From Oxalobacteraceae bacterium (GTDB lineage Bacteria; Pseudomonadota; Gammaproteobacteria; Burkholderiales; Burkholderiaceae_D): a stretch of DNA of 59,347 bases. The notes under the pieces were generated by a model that saw only the letters and a program-made list of their open reading frames with translations, made no database searches and was not told the DNA's origin. Shown piece after piece: positions 47,777 to 56,754 of this stretch. Each line of letters begins with the position of its first letter. Position 1 is the first letter of the stretch. The translations under genes were made by a program, and so were the position numbers. The stretch spans positions 1 to 59,347 of the forward strand of contig CANGJE010000006.1 of assembly GCA_947454305.1 (NCBI GenBank). Direction: 5' to 3'.

Positions 47777-48808
47777 TTACGCCTGACGACCCGGTGTAGA
47801 TAGACGCTCAAATAAATCAATCACCCATTCGCAACGCTCATCAAAATTGCGTTGCGGTAGTGAGCCTACTTTTCTAACAGGCGCAATGTGGCAGGCGGCG
47901 GTAAGAAATTCAATCGAAGCCAAGGCAGGACGGGTGTCGCAACGATGCGGGAATTGCGCACGAGCTTTAGCTAAGCAAAGTAAGGTGAGTTTTCGTGCGC
48001 TACCCACAACAGCGCGTTCATCCACAGAGTTCATGCTGCGATCAGAGATCACGCGACCAATCTCACCATAAATAGTCGCTGCCGCTAAAATCGCACCACG
48101 ACAATCGCGCGGCAAGTTAGCAATCCCGGTGCTGCCCAATTGATATAAACGGTCGGCTTCTAACAGCAAGCGTCCAATCACATTGCCCAGAGCATCATTA
48201 AAGGTTGGCGCCTTCAACCATGCATCAGGATCTAAGCCTGCTTCGCGTATCCACTGGCGTGGCAAATACAAACGACCGCGCCGTGCATCCTCACCGACAT
48301 CACGCGCAATATTCGTGAGCTGCATCGCATTACCTAATTCACAGGCGCGCGCTAGAGCATGCTGATCGCGAACACCCATAATCATGGCCATCATCGCGCC
48401 TACGCTACCAGCAACACGTGCGCAGTAGTGATGCAGATCGTCGAGGGTGTCGTAGTCGCGTCCGTCGGCGTCCCATGCAAAACCTTCGAGTAAGGCGTCG
48501 GGTAATTCGCGCGGCAATCCATAACGATGCACCACCATAGCCATAGCGCGATCTTCAACGATGTTGCCGGGCTCGCCGCGATAAATATTTTCTAAACGCG
48601 TTCTGAGCTTGTGCATGGCGTGCACATCATCAGCATGCTCATCAATCGCATCATCCGCAACACGACAAAACGCATACAGCGCAATCGCTGGAATGCGTAT
48701 GCGCTGTGGCAGTAGACTACTCGCAGCAAAAAAAGATTTTGAGCCGCCACGCATGAGCTCTTCGCACAGAGCGAGATCAATAGCGGGTGTGTTTTGATGA
48801 TCAGGCAT
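47777..48808 (-). CDS. crtB: Phytoene synthase
   Basis: A 343-residue squalene/phytoene synthase. The two Asp-rich motifs are RVADDAIDEHADDVH near residues 49-63 and NIARDVGEDARRGRLYLPRQ near 165-184. It joins two GGPP into phytoene. Start overlaps the end of crtI by eight bases. With crtI it trails the lhaA-puhABC genes. Confidence 0.95.
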   Translation of the reverse strand: MPDHQNTPAIDLALCEELMRGGSKSFFAASSLLPQRIRIPAIALYAFCRVADDAIDEHADDVHAMHKLRTRLENIYRGEPGNIVEDRAMAMVVHRYGLPRELPDALLEGFAWDADGRDYDTLDDLHHYCARVAGSVGAMMAMIMGVRDQHALARACELGNAMQLTNIARDVGEDARRGRLYLPRQWIREAGLDPDAWLKAPTFNDALGNVIGRLLLEADRLYQLGSTGIANLPRDCRGAILAAATIYGEIGRVISDRSMNSVDERAVVGSARKLTLLCLAKARAQFPHRCDTRPALASIEFLTAACHIAPVRKVGSLPQRNFDERCEWVIDLFERLSTPGRQA

Positions 48809-50276
48809 TCGGCACCACCGTTGACATAGCTTTCGCAGACATCAACACGCCGGGTACACCTGCGCCGGGATGCGTACCGGCACCGACCATGTACAAGCCG
48901 TTGACATCTTCGCTGCGGTTGTGGGGTCGGAACGAAGCGCTCTGCAAAAGCAGCGGCTCAAGTCCGAAAGCGGCACCTTTGTATGACCAGAGGCGATCAT
49001 GAAAATCTTGCGGCGTCATTAGCTTGCTAGTGACAATATGTTCGCCGACATTAGGTAATACGGATTTTTCTAAATACGATTGGACGGATTGCCGAAAAGC
49101 TTCAGCTTGATTTTTCCAGTCGGTGCCGCTGTCTAAATGGGGCACCGGTGCCAACACATAAAATGCATCATGTCCTTCGGGAGCCACAGAAGGATCGCTG
49201 GCGCTGGGGCGATGTAAATACAAACTGAAATCGTCGGCCAAATGGTGTTTTTTGAAAATATCATCGAGCAACTCGCGATAGCGCGGACCGAGCATAATCA
49301 TGTGATGCGGTACATCCTCGTAGCGTTTGCTTGTGCCGAAATACCAGACAAACAAACTCATCGAGTACTTACTTTTTTCAATCTTGCGATCAGTCCAGTG
49401 CGTGCGATGCTCGCGGCTGACTAAATTTTTATAGGTCCAGGCTGGATCGCCGTTGGAGATGACGATATCGGCATCGTGACGTTCGCCATTTTCTAAGGTG
49501 ATGCCACAAGCACGACCGTGTTCAACATTAATACGCGTGACTGACGCATTGCAGCGCACGTTAACGCCGCGTGCATTTAACAAGCCGACCAAGCCTTTAA
49601 TTAATTGACCCGTGCCACCCATAGACCAGTGCACGCCCCAGCGACGCTCGAGCGTATTGATCAAACTGTAGACGCGCGTGACAGAAAATGGATTGCCACC
49701 AATTAGTAAAGGATGAAAGCTAAACACAATGCGTAGCTTAGGGTCGCTAATGTGTCGTGAAACTAAGGTGTAGAGACTTTCCCAGGCTTTCATACGAAGC
49801 ATGCTGGGCATTGCAGCGAATAAATCACCGAGGCTATTAAAAGCCACCCCGCCTAATTCTTCAAATCCTAATTGGCAGGCTTGATCAGCCGCTTTTACAA
49901 AACGGTCGTAGCCAGCTAAATCGGCGGGATTAAAACGCGCAATTTCGCGTCGCATGGTTTCTTCATCGCCGCTGTAATCAAACCAACTGCCATCATCAAA
50001 GCGTAAGCGATAAAACGGCTCCATCGCTTTGAGTGTGATGTCGTCTGACATACGTTTGCCACACAGCGTCCACAACTCTTCTAACAACTGAGGTGCAGTA
50101 ATGATGGTGGGGCCGGCGTCGAAGGTAAAGCCATCTTGTTTGTGAACGTAGGCACGACCACCGGGTGCGTCGAGTTTTTCAAACACCTCGACGTCATACC
50201 CTTTGCACGAGAGACGGATGGCCGCAGCCAAGCCGCCGAAGCCGCTGCCAATCACAATGGCTTTCGGTTTTTTCAC
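48801..50276 (-). CDS. crtI: Phytoene desaturase
   Basis: A 491-residue flavoprotein. FAD motif VIGSGFGGLAAAIRLSCKGY then VEVFEKLDAPGGRAYV at the N-terminus; GLYMVGAGTHPGAGVPGVLM is the C-terminal bacterial desaturase signature. It performs three or four desaturations of phytoene to neurosporene or lycopene; which one cannot be read from sequence. Located 10 bases after puhC, so reaction-centre assembly and carotenoid synthesis genes share a transcript. Confidence 0.95.
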   Translation of the reverse strand: MKKPKAIVIGSGFGGLAAAIRLSCKGYDVEVFEKLDAPGGRAYVHKQDGFTFDAGPTIITAPQLLEELWTLCGKRMSDDITLKAMEPFYRLRFDDGSWFDYSGDEETMRREIARFNPADLAGYDRFVKAADQACQLGFEELGGVAFNSLGDLFAAMPSMLRMKAWESLYTLVSRHISDPKLRIVFSFHPLLIGGNPFSVTRVYSLINTLERRWGVHWSMGGTGQLIKGLVGLLNARGVNVRCNASVTRINVEHGRACGITLENGERHDADIVISNGDPAWTYKNLVSREHRTHWTDRKIEKSKYSMSLFVWYFGTSKRYEDVPHHMIMLGPRYRELLDDIFKKHHLADDFSLYLHRPSASDPSVAPEGHDAFYVLAPVPHLDSGTDWKNQAEAFRQSVQSYLEKSVLPNVGEHIVTSKLMTPQDFHDRLWSYKGAAFGLEPLLLQSASFRPHNRSEDVNGLYMVGAGTHPGAGVPGVLMSAKAMSTVVPNA

Positions 50277-50286
50277 TGGGGGCTCT

Positions 50287-50742
50287 CTAGCGCATTAGGC
50301 CAGAAAAAACGGCCGTGTTAGTTGGGCCGAAGGATTCCAAGGCAATGGTGGCCCCGGTGGCTGGGTCGCGTAATGTGAGTCGACCACCACTGTGAGCGAT
50401 TAATTCGAAGGAGCGTTCTGTCGCAACATCGATGCCGCGCAATTTGCGTTCACGCACCAGTGCACGTAAGGTGCCGCGTAAGAAGCCTTGTTCGCCCTGA
50501 AAATTTTGTACGACGTGGTCGGTCAATTTATCGATTGCGTTGATCGAGCCATCTGGCTGATCAATAAAACGTAATACGCGAATGTGTGTGGGCGCGATGA
50601 TGTCGTTAGTGGTGCTAGGCGTAGCTCCACGCATCAACACCACGGCGGTGATACATAGCGCTGCAAACAAGCCAATCACGATGGCCGGATTCAAGTCGCG
50701 GCGCATGGTGTAGGTCCAATTCAGGGATGGATTGTTTTTCAT
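50287..50742 (-). CDS. puhC: Photosynthetic complex assembly protein PuhC
   Basis: A 151-residue protein with one N-terminal membrane anchor (NPAIVIGLFAALCITAVVLM) and a periplasmic domain containing RVLRFIDQPDGSINAIDKLT and QGEQGFLRGTLRALVRERKL, the PuhC family core. Needed for normal RC-LH1 assembly in Rhodobacter. The puhB stop and puhC start overlap by four bases. Confidence 0.9.
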   Translation of the reverse strand: MKNNPSLNWTYTMRRDLNPAIVIGLFAALCITAVVLMRGATPSTTNDIIAPTHIRVLRFIDQPDGSINAIDKLTDHVVQNFQGEQGFLRGTLRALVRERKLRGIDVATERSFELIAHSGGRLTLRDPATGATIALESFGPTNTAVFSGLMR

Positions 50743-51401
50743 TGGGCAAACGCCGTTGCAGGCATACGTACAGGTATTCGCGTATCGCGTGCTGCGGGTG
50801 AATTTTCGATTTCGTGTTGACGCTCGAGCCAGGCTTTGTGCAACAGTTGGCCGACGTTTTGAATGTCAGCGATGTTGCGCAACAGCGGCTGTGGTTGATT
50901 GATATACCAAGGACGTGCATGCGGCCACAGATGCAGATAGGCGATGCGATCCTCGCCTTTTAATTCTAGAGCGATATCACCAAAGCCATCCGTTTGCGGT
51001 TTGATTTGCGCCGCTTGTATCCAACGCAATGGCAAGTTGAATGACAGTGTCAGCACAATACCAATGCGCATCACAATGCGTTTATTTGTGAGCGTGTACA
51101 TGGTGGTGCTGGCAGACAGTTTGGCGGTGAGTGCCAACAGCCCAAGCGCAATCAGCGCTAAGGAGCCACTAATGGTGAGCGCGCCTAAATTCATGCGTAG
51201 TGATGCCGCTGCATCCCATGACAGCACGACTTGCAGCAACAGCATGGCAGCGAAATAAATCGTCAGGCGTTTGACATGGAAGGCATCAACGGCCAAACGT
51301 TTCCAATCGGGACTGCCTTGCCAGAGTATGTGTTCACCAGCGGGCAGGGCCTCAGGCAGGCCCGGCGCCGCTTCAAACTCATGCTCATGATGCGGCTTCA
51401 T
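50739..51401 (-). CDS. puhB: Photosynthetic complex assembly protein PuhB
   Basis: A 220-residue membrane protein. PAGEHILWQGSPDWKRLAVD and a bacterial PH-like domain (TMYTLTNKRIVMRIGIVLTL then FNLPLRWIQAAQIK) mark PuhB; three hydrophobic helices are visible. It helps reaction-centre and LH1 assembly. Overlaps puhA and puhC by four bases each, giving a tightly coupled puhABC. Confidence 0.92.
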   Translation of the reverse strand: MKPHHEHEFEAAPGLPEALPAGEHILWQGSPDWKRLAVDAFHVKRLTIYFAAMLLLQVVLSWDAAASLRMNLGALTISGSLALIALGLLALTAKLSASTTMYTLTNKRIVMRIGIVLTLSFNLPLRWIQAAQIKPQTDGFGDIALELKGEDRIAYLHLWPHARPWYINQPQPLLRNIADIQNVGQLLHKAWLERQHEIENSPAARDTRIPVRMPATAFAQ

Positions 51402-52162
51402 ACGAGTGGTTCCTGACGTTCTGGTGTGGCATACAGAGTGCCGGCACCGTAGTAGGCCGCGATTTTTTCTTCTTCCAGCATAGTCACTTGATTCGCTTCA
51501 CGGTGACCGGGAACATCAGCGAATTGATGCGCCAAAATCGCATGAACTTTTACGTGCTCATCGGTGATGCGAGCAAACGGAACGGGTAATAAAACGCTGT
51601 GATCCGAATCATTGAGTTTGACTTCAATGTAGCGAAACAGCATTTCTGATCTATCCATCCACAAGTCTTTAACTGTGCCGGCAACTTCATCGTCGGCACC
51701 TACAACTGGCAAGCCGCGTGGATCGTGATCTTGATGGGCGACGTGGTAGTCCGGGTTGACACGTAAAGGAACGATTTTGGCTTCGCCTTCAGGTGTGTGA
51801 TCGGGTACATCCGCACGATTCGCCCAAGCACCTGGGCCAACGCCAGCTAACAGCGGATTACCGGTCGGTTCAATCGGTGAACCTATCCAGCGATGACGCG
51901 GTTCGGCTTGCAAGAACTCAGGCCCTTTCAGCGGATAAGGCATCACGACTTCGTCGCCATTAGCCAATTTGTAGGTCTTAGGTGAAGGGATGGGCGGCCA
52001 GCCGTCCATCTTGGTATCGCGACCTGTGCCTGGATCGAGAGGATAACCATCACGATGGTTTTCCTGAAGCAGGTAATAGATCAGACCAAAAAAGAAAATC
52101 CAGAACACGTAGAGAACGAGCTGAGCTACGTCCACGTATTGAGTGATAGCGCCTGTTTGCAT
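51398..52162 (-). CDS. puhA: Photosynthetic reaction centre H subunit
   Basis: A 254-residue protein with one N-terminal helix (VAQLVLYVFWIFFFGLIYYL) and a cytoplasmic PRC-barrel domain. YPLDPGTGRDTKMDGWPPIP and GLPVVGADDEVAGTVKDLWM with DRSE are typical of H subunits, which shape the proton path to QB. An AAGGAG ribosome-binding site precedes it. The 155-base gap to lhaA (52163-52317) shows no gene; a separate puhA promoter there is possible but not evident. Confidence 0.95.
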   Translation of the reverse strand: MQTGAITQYVDVAQLVLYVFWIFFFGLIYYLLQENHRDGYPLDPGTGRDTKMDGWPPIPSPKTYKLANGDEVVMPYPLKGPEFLQAEPRHRWIGSPIEPTGNPLLAGVGPGAWANRADVPDHTPEGEAKIVPLRVNPDYHVAHQDHDPRGLPVVGADDEVAGTVKDLWMDRSEMLFRYIEVKLNDSDHSVLLPVPFARITDEHVKVHAILAHQFADVPGHREANQVTMLEEEKIAAYYGAGTLYATPERQEPLV

Positions 52163-52317
52163 GAAGAGTCTCCTTATTACTTTGGTTGTGGTCAGCTCAG
52201 TGCTAGCCTGCCCGCAAACGTCTTTTGTGATTCATGCTGCAAGAAATACTCGATGCTTCAATCGCTACAAAAAATAATCGTGCGTAGCGAGCGAAGTAAC
52301 GTACAGATGAATTTCGT

Positions 52318-53787
52318 TTATCCAGGTAGATCGGCTAAGCCGAACTTCTGGCCCTGCGAGCGTGTCAGCGATAAATCGTTCCTAACTAATGGACCGATTG
52401 CAACCAATACGCCAAACAACAAATACATCTCGATGTGATACACAAAGCTGTAACCCGTTACGGGTGAAGTCAGGCTTTCACCCATCCAGCCAGAGGTGGC
52501 GAGTGCGCCGATCACATCTTTGATCACGCCACCCAACGCAACCGAAGCGCCACCTGCTGTTGCTTGCACAGCGCCCCAGGCGCCTAGCGCCAGACCCGCG
52601 TCTTCACCACGTTGCAGACTCATCGCCATGGTGAGTGTGCCGACTGAAAACAATCCGCCGCCAACACCGATCAAAAAGGCACCTATGCGAAACATGTTGG
52701 GCGCATCGAGCGCTCCGGAAAAAATCACTAAGGCAAAGGCGGGTAATCCGACCACGGCCCCTAAAGCGGCCAGTCGTACGGCATCCACTCCACGCGTTAA
52801 CAGTTTTGCGGCGATCGCAAACGCTATTAGCGAGCCGCACGCGGTAAGTGCGGTGAGTAAGCTAGTCGCGCCCACACCCAAATGCAGTACCTGAGCACCA
52901 TAGGGTTCGAGAATGATGTCTTGCATGTTGAAGGCGCAGGTGCCGAGACCCACCGTCCACAAAAAGCGTTTCACGCCGGGGCGGCTGACATACGCACGCC
53001 AGTGCGTAGAAAAATCCGCTTCGTCATCGGCCTCTTTCGCGCGCTGGCGATTTAAGGCTTCTTGTTTCCATAGTGCGTTTAGATTTAGCCAAATCACGGC
53101 GACGGCTGAGCCTTGTACTACTTGAATTAATCGCAGTGGGCTGAAATCAGTTAATAACCAGCCAAACAGTGCGCCGCTGCCCACTAATCCTAGTAACAGC
53201 ATGGTGTACATCAATGCCACTACGCGTGGACGTGTCTCAGGTGTAGCGAGATCGGTGGCAAGCGCCAGTCCGGCGGTTTGCGTCACTTGCATGCCAGCGC
53301 CGACTAATAAAAAGGCTAGCCCAGCGCCGATACGGCTGACCCACACCATGCCCGGCTGCTGAGTAGTCAGCGCCAATAGAGCAAACGGCATGATGGCCAG
53401 GCCGCCAAACAGCAGCAGCGTTCCTATCCACAAATAAGGAAGGCGGCGCAGGCCGAGCGCTGAGCGATGTTTATCAGATTTGAAACCTATGAGTGCTCTG
53501 AGTGGGGCAAATACGAGCGGCAGCGCCACGGATAGCGCCACCCACCAAGCGGGTACACCCAGTTCAACAATCATTACTCGGTTTAGGGTGCCGACCAGCA
53601 AAGCAGTCGCTAAGCCAATAGAAAGCTGAAACATTGACAGCCGCAGTAGCCGCGAAAGCGGCATTTCGGCTGTTGCTACATCGGCAAAAGGCATCCATTC
53701 CGAGGTCATCCTGGATGTCAGTTTTCGGGTGTATTGGGTCAGCAGTTTCATAGCAGTCCAGAGGCCGGGGTAGATTCCCCGCATCAT
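52318..53787 (-). CDS. lhaA: LhaA, PucC-family light-harvesting assembly protein
   Basis: A 489-residue, about twelve-helix PucC-family protein. MFQLSIGLATALLVGTLNRV followed by MIVELGVPAWWV, and FKSDKHRSALGLRRLPYLWI, are hallmark segments. LhaA supports LH1 assembly and probably hands over bacteriochlorophyll. ATG 53787 is only a few bases after the expected transcription start; ATG 53751 would give a normal leader and may be the real start. It leads lhaA-puhABC-crtIB. A second PucC-type gene is at 9358-10692. Confidence 0.9.
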   Translation of the reverse strand: MMRGIYPGLWTAMKLLTQYTRKLTSRMTSEWMPFADVATAEMPLSRLLRLSMFQLSIGLATALLVGTLNRVMIVELGVPAWWVALSVALPLVFAPLRALIGFKSDKHRSALGLRRLPYLWIGTLLLFGGLAIMPFALLALTTQQPGMVWVSRIGAGLAFLLVGAGMQVTQTAGLALATDLATPETRPRVVALMYTMLLLGLVGSGALFGWLLTDFSPLRLIQVVQGSAVAVIWLNLNALWKQEALNRQRAKEADDEADFSTHWRAYVSRPGVKRFLWTVGLGTCAFNMQDIILEPYGAQVLHLGVGATSLLTALTACGSLIAFAIAAKLLTRGVDAVRLAALGAVVGLPAFALVIFSGALDAPNMFRIGAFLIGVGGGLFSVGTLTMAMSLQRGEDAGLALGAWGAVQATAGGASVALGGVIKDVIGALATSGWMGESLTSPVTGYSFVYHIEMYLLFGVLVAIGPLVRNDLSLTRSQGQKFGLADLPG

Positions 53788-53797
53788 TCACTAAGGT

Positions 53798-53865
53798 ACT
53801 CTAGAGGTGGGTGCCGTCTATGTCAACTAATGTTTACTGTTGCGGTGTAATTAATAGTTGACATA
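53798..53865. promoter_or_regulatory. lhaA-puh promoter in a PpsR-site dyad, with outward promoter on the other strand
   Basis: TATGTCAACTA (53819-53829) and TAGTTGACATA (53855-53865) are perfect 11-base inverted arms. They contain two PpsR-type sites 7 bases apart: TGT-N12-ACT (53821-53838) and TGT-N12-ACA (53846-53863, TGTAATTAATAGTTGACA). On the minus strand the left arm gives TTGACA, 17 bases, then TAGAGT (53798-53803), a strong lhaA promoter. On the plus strand the right arm gives a consensus TTGACA (53858-53863) pointing to the putative small RNA. Paired sites spaced this way are what CrtJ binds cooperatively. Confidence 0.8.
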
Positions 53866-53889
53866 GTGCTAGGGATGCGGGATTCTTCC

Positions 53890-53974
53890 GTTGTGCCGCA
53901 GTGCGGCACAAAGCAGTGAAGCAACAGCAATATCTCCTCTCTGGGACGCTCGCCCTGCGGGCGTCCTTTTTTTT
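53890..53974 (+). ncRNA. Putative PpsR-linked small RNA
   Basis: Downstream of the plus-strand TTGACA (53858) lies a weak -10 (GATTCT, 53881-53886). Then come a perfect 9-base hairpin TTGTGCCGC-AGT-GCGGCACAA (53891-53911), an unpaired linker containing TCTCCTCTCT (53933-53942), and a rho-independent terminator. No reading frame of note exists. The whole unit, about 85 bases, has the build of a bacterial trans-acting small RNA, and the linker resembles an anti-Shine-Dalgarno seed. Existence as a transcript is inferred. Confidence 0.55.
53944..53974 (+). terminator. Rho-independent terminator
   Basis: GGACGC (53944-53949) pairs with GCGTCC (53961-53966); three further inner pairs close a 5-base loop, and eight T follow (53967-53974). 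It faces the plus strand although the only protein gene upstream points away, so it should end a non-coding transcript. Confidence 0.85.
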
Positions 53975-54072
53975 GGTCTTTAGCCCGCCGGACTGGGCTG
54001 AACTCGGCTAAAACCCTCGCCAATCCTTGGTCTGACCTGTGTCATGGTCGAATCTGAGGGCATACCTGCCGG

Positions 54073-54078
54073 TATAAT
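54073..54078 (+). promoter_or_regulatory. Candidate -10 box for argS
   Basis: TATAAT at 54073-54078, 49 bases before the argS start; I see no good -35 at the right distance, so it is a weak call. The rest of 53975-54126 shows no gene. Confidence 0.35.
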
Positions 54079-54126
54079 CGCGCTTTTGCGTGCGCCAACC
54101 CTTGGCCGCGAACCGGATCCCCATCG

Positions 54127-55866
54127 ATGCAATCCCGACACAAAGCGCAGATCGCGACAATTTTCGAGCAGGCGGTGGTATCGCTACTCACCGGCAGTGA
54201 GCTGTCTACCCCAGAAATTACCCTTGAGCGCCCGCGCGACCCTAGTCATGGCGACTTAGCTTGTACGGTCGCCATGCAGATCGCTAAGCCGCTGAAAAAA
54301 AATCCGCGTGAAATTGCACAGGCCATCACCGATGCTGTGATGAGTAATCCAACGCGCACGGGTTTAATCGATGCGCTTGAGATTGCGGGACCCGGTTTTA
54401 TAAATGTGCGTGTTGCGTTAGCAGCGAAGCAGGAAATCGTTACGCAAATATTCAATGATGCGCAGTGCTATGGATTTAGTAATGATGCAAATCGTAGCAA
54501 GGTGTTGGTGGAATTTGTATCAGCGAACCCGACCGGCCCACTGCATGTAGGTCATGGTCGCCAAGGTGCGTTAGGTGATGCAATATGCGCATTGCTTGAA
54601 GCGCAGGGGCATGAGGTATTACGCGAGTTTTATTACAACGATGCCGGTGTTCAGATCGCTACGTTGGCAAGCTCGGTGCAAGCACGCGCACTAGGACAGA
54701 AGCCCGGCGATGCTGCTTGGCCAGAGTCAGCCTACAACGGTGATTACATCGCCGATATCGCGACAGATTTTTTGGCTAAGAAAACCGTATCGGCTGCAAA
54801 CGGTGAGCCGGTTACTGCGTCGGGCGATGTGCATGACATCGAATCGATACGTCGCTTTGCAGTCACTTATCTGCGTCGCGAACAAGATTTGGATTTACAA
54901 GCGTTTGGAGTGCGCTTTGATAATTATTATCTCGAATCATCCCTCTACAGCGATGGCAAAGTGGATGCTGCCGTCGTTGCATTGGTCGCTGCGAATAAAA
55001 CGTATGAGCAAGAAGGCGCGCTTTGGTTGCGCAGCACGGAGTATGGCGATGACAAAGATCGCGTGATGAAAAAATCCGACGGCACCTACACGTATTTTGT
55101 GCCCGATGTCGCGTATCACATCACTAAATGGCAGCGTGGCTATCATCAAGTCATTAATGTGCAGGGCAGTGATCATCACGGAACAATTGCGCGAGTGCGT
55201 GCAGGATTGCAAGCAGCGGGTGTCGGTATTGCCGCAGGCTTTCCATCGTATGTACTGCACAAGATGGTGACCGTCATGAAGAATGGCGAAGAAGTAAAAA
55301 TTTCTAAGCGTGCCGGATCGTATGTAACCTTGCGTGATTTGATTGAGTGGTCAGCGGGTGATGTACCTGTTGATGCTCAGGGTCAGCGTGATTTAACGCG
55401 TGGTCGTGATGCGGTGCGATTTTTTCTCATCTCGCGTAAAGCGGATACTGAATTTGTGTTTGATGTCGATCTGGCGTTGGCGCAGTCGGATGAAAATCCG
55501 GTGTATTACGTTCAATATGCGCATGCCCGAATTTGTTCCGTGCTAGCGCAATGGGGCGGCGATGAGAATGGTTTGAAAAAAGTCGATCGCTCACCATTAA
55601 TAGCACCGCGCGAAGCGAGCTTGATGGCGAAATTATCTGAATATCCTGAGATGCTAAAAAAAGCGGCTGACGAACTCGGCCCGCATCAAGTGGCGTTTTA
55701 TTTACGCGATCTCGCAGGCGAGCTGCATAGCTACTACAATGCCGAACGAGTGCTGGTGGATGACGAATCTCTCAAGCTGGCACGGTTATCTTTGTTGCTC
55801 GCCACTCGGCAGGTCATAAAGAATGGTTTGGAATTAATTGGCGTATCTGCGCCCGCACGGATGTAA
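54127..55866 (+). CDS. argS: Arginyl-tRNA synthetase
   Basis: A 579-residue class I tRNA synthetase. The N-terminal arginine-specific domain is followed by [20 protein letters not shown] with the HVGH (HIGH-type) motif near residue 140, [20 protein letters not shown], and the anticodon-binding DALR domain at the C-terminus. It charges tRNA-Arg. First of a same-strand row with the SPOR, dsbA, SDR and metal-receptor genes, an order I associate with betaproteobacteria. Confidence 0.97.
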   Translation: MQSRHKAQIATIFEQAVVSLLTGSELSTPEITLERPRDPSHGDLACTVAMQIAKPLKKNPREIAQAITDAVMSNPTRTGLIDALEIAGPGFINVRVALAAKQEIVTQIFNDAQCYGFSNDANRSKVLVEFVSANPTGPLHVGHGRQGALGDAICALLEAQGHEVLREFYYNDAGVQIATLASSVQARALGQKPGDAAWPESAYNGDYIADIATDFLAKKTVSAANGEPVTASGDVHDIESIRRFAVTYLRREQDLDLQAFGVRFDNYYLESSLYSDGKVDAAVVALVAANKTYEQEGALWLRSTEYGDDKDRVMKKSDGTYTYFVPDVAYHITKWQRGYHQVINVQGSDHHGTIARVRAGLQAAGVGIAAGFPSYVLHKMVTVMKNGEEVKISKRAGSYVTLRDLIEWSAGDVPVDAQGQRDLTRGRDAVRFFLISRKADTEFVFDVDLALAQSDENPVYYVQYAHARICSVLAQWGGDENGLKKVDRSPLIAPREASLMAKLSEYPEMLKKAADELGPHQVAFYLRDLAGELHSYYNAERVLVDDESLKLARLSLLLATRQVIKNGLELIGVSAPARM

Positions 55867-55869
55867 CCC

Positions 55870-56685
55870 ATGAATGTGATGCTCACCTCAAAAGATGCAA
55901 GCGCTAGAGTGCGCCGCTGGCAACGCGGTGGCACAGTCACGGGCGTGATCGTCGGATTGATTGTTGGTTTGACGGTCGCGGTGTGGGTAGCGATGACGAT
56001 TTTGAAAACGCCTTTGCCCTTTGTCGATAAGATCAGCAAGCAGTCACAGCCGGCTGGTGAGTTGGGCGATCCGAATAAGACCATGCCAGGCGGTGCTCGT
56101 GAGAGACGTGAACGCATCAGCGAAGATGAATCCGTTGCGCCTGCAGCTGAAACCGTGACAGCCCCAGCGGCCTCTACAAAATCAGCTAAGGCTGCGAAAG
56201 CCGATCCAGCCCCTGCAGTCGCACTCCCGGCAACGTCGCCCGCTACAGAAAAATCACGCTTGGAAAAAACTCCTAGCTCTTCAAGTGCGGCATCTCAAGG
56301 GAGCACCTCGGCACCTGCAACCAATACAGCTAATTCATCAAACGCTTCAAACGTTTCAAACGCATCAACCCCAACTGCGCCTGCCTCATCCACTGCAGCA
56401 TCAACATCGGCTGCAGCACCATCGACAACAGCCGCTCCGCAGCCTGAAGGGTTTACCTATTATCTGCAGGCGGGTGCGTTTAGAGAAATCAATGATGCCG
56501 AAGCGACTAAAGCAAAACTCGCATTGATGGGTGTAGCCGCCACGATTGCAGAGCGCAAATCTGAGTTAGGTACCTTGTATCGTGTGCGCGTTGGTCCTTT
56601 CTCAGAAATCGAAGCGATGAATCGCGCTCGTTTACGTTTGTCTGACAATGGCGTGGATGCCGCTGTCGTAAAAGTTCCGAAGTAA
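55870..56685 (+). CDS. SPOR-domain membrane protein (FtsN-like)
   Basis: A 271-residue protein with a short cytoplasmic start, one membrane helix at residues ~20-45 (TGVIVGLIVGLTVAVWVAMT), a long Ala/Ser/Thr/Pro-rich linker (~95-195), and a C-terminal SPOR domain (FTYYLQAGAFREINDAEATK; LGTLYRVRVGPFSEIEAMNR). SPOR domains bind denuded septal peptidoglycan, so a role in cell division is likely. Follows argS by three bases. Confidence 0.88.
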   Translation: MNVMLTSKDASARVRRWQRGGTVTGVIVGLIVGLTVAVWVAMTILKTPLPFVDKISKQSQPAGELGDPNKTMPGGARERRERISEDESVAPAAETVTAPAASTKSAKAAKADPAPAVALPATSPATEKSRLEKTPSSSSAASQGSTSAPATNTANSSNASNVSNASTPTAPASSTAASTSAAAPSTTAAPQPEGFTYYLQAGAFREINDAEATKAKLALMGVAATIAERKSELGTLYRVRVGPFSEIEAMNRARLRLSDNGVDAAVVKVPK

Positions 56686-56754
56686 TCTATTCATGAAATC
56701 AGACATGCCCAGTCATTTGCTGGCACGAGTATGTCAATCAACCCAGAGGAAATC

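Noticed and set aside
52055..52438. Plus-strand ORF of 127 codons across the lhaA-puhA gap
   Set aside because: It is antisense to puhA and lhaA ends, and its translation has no recognisable motif; the gap itself is better read as a leader.
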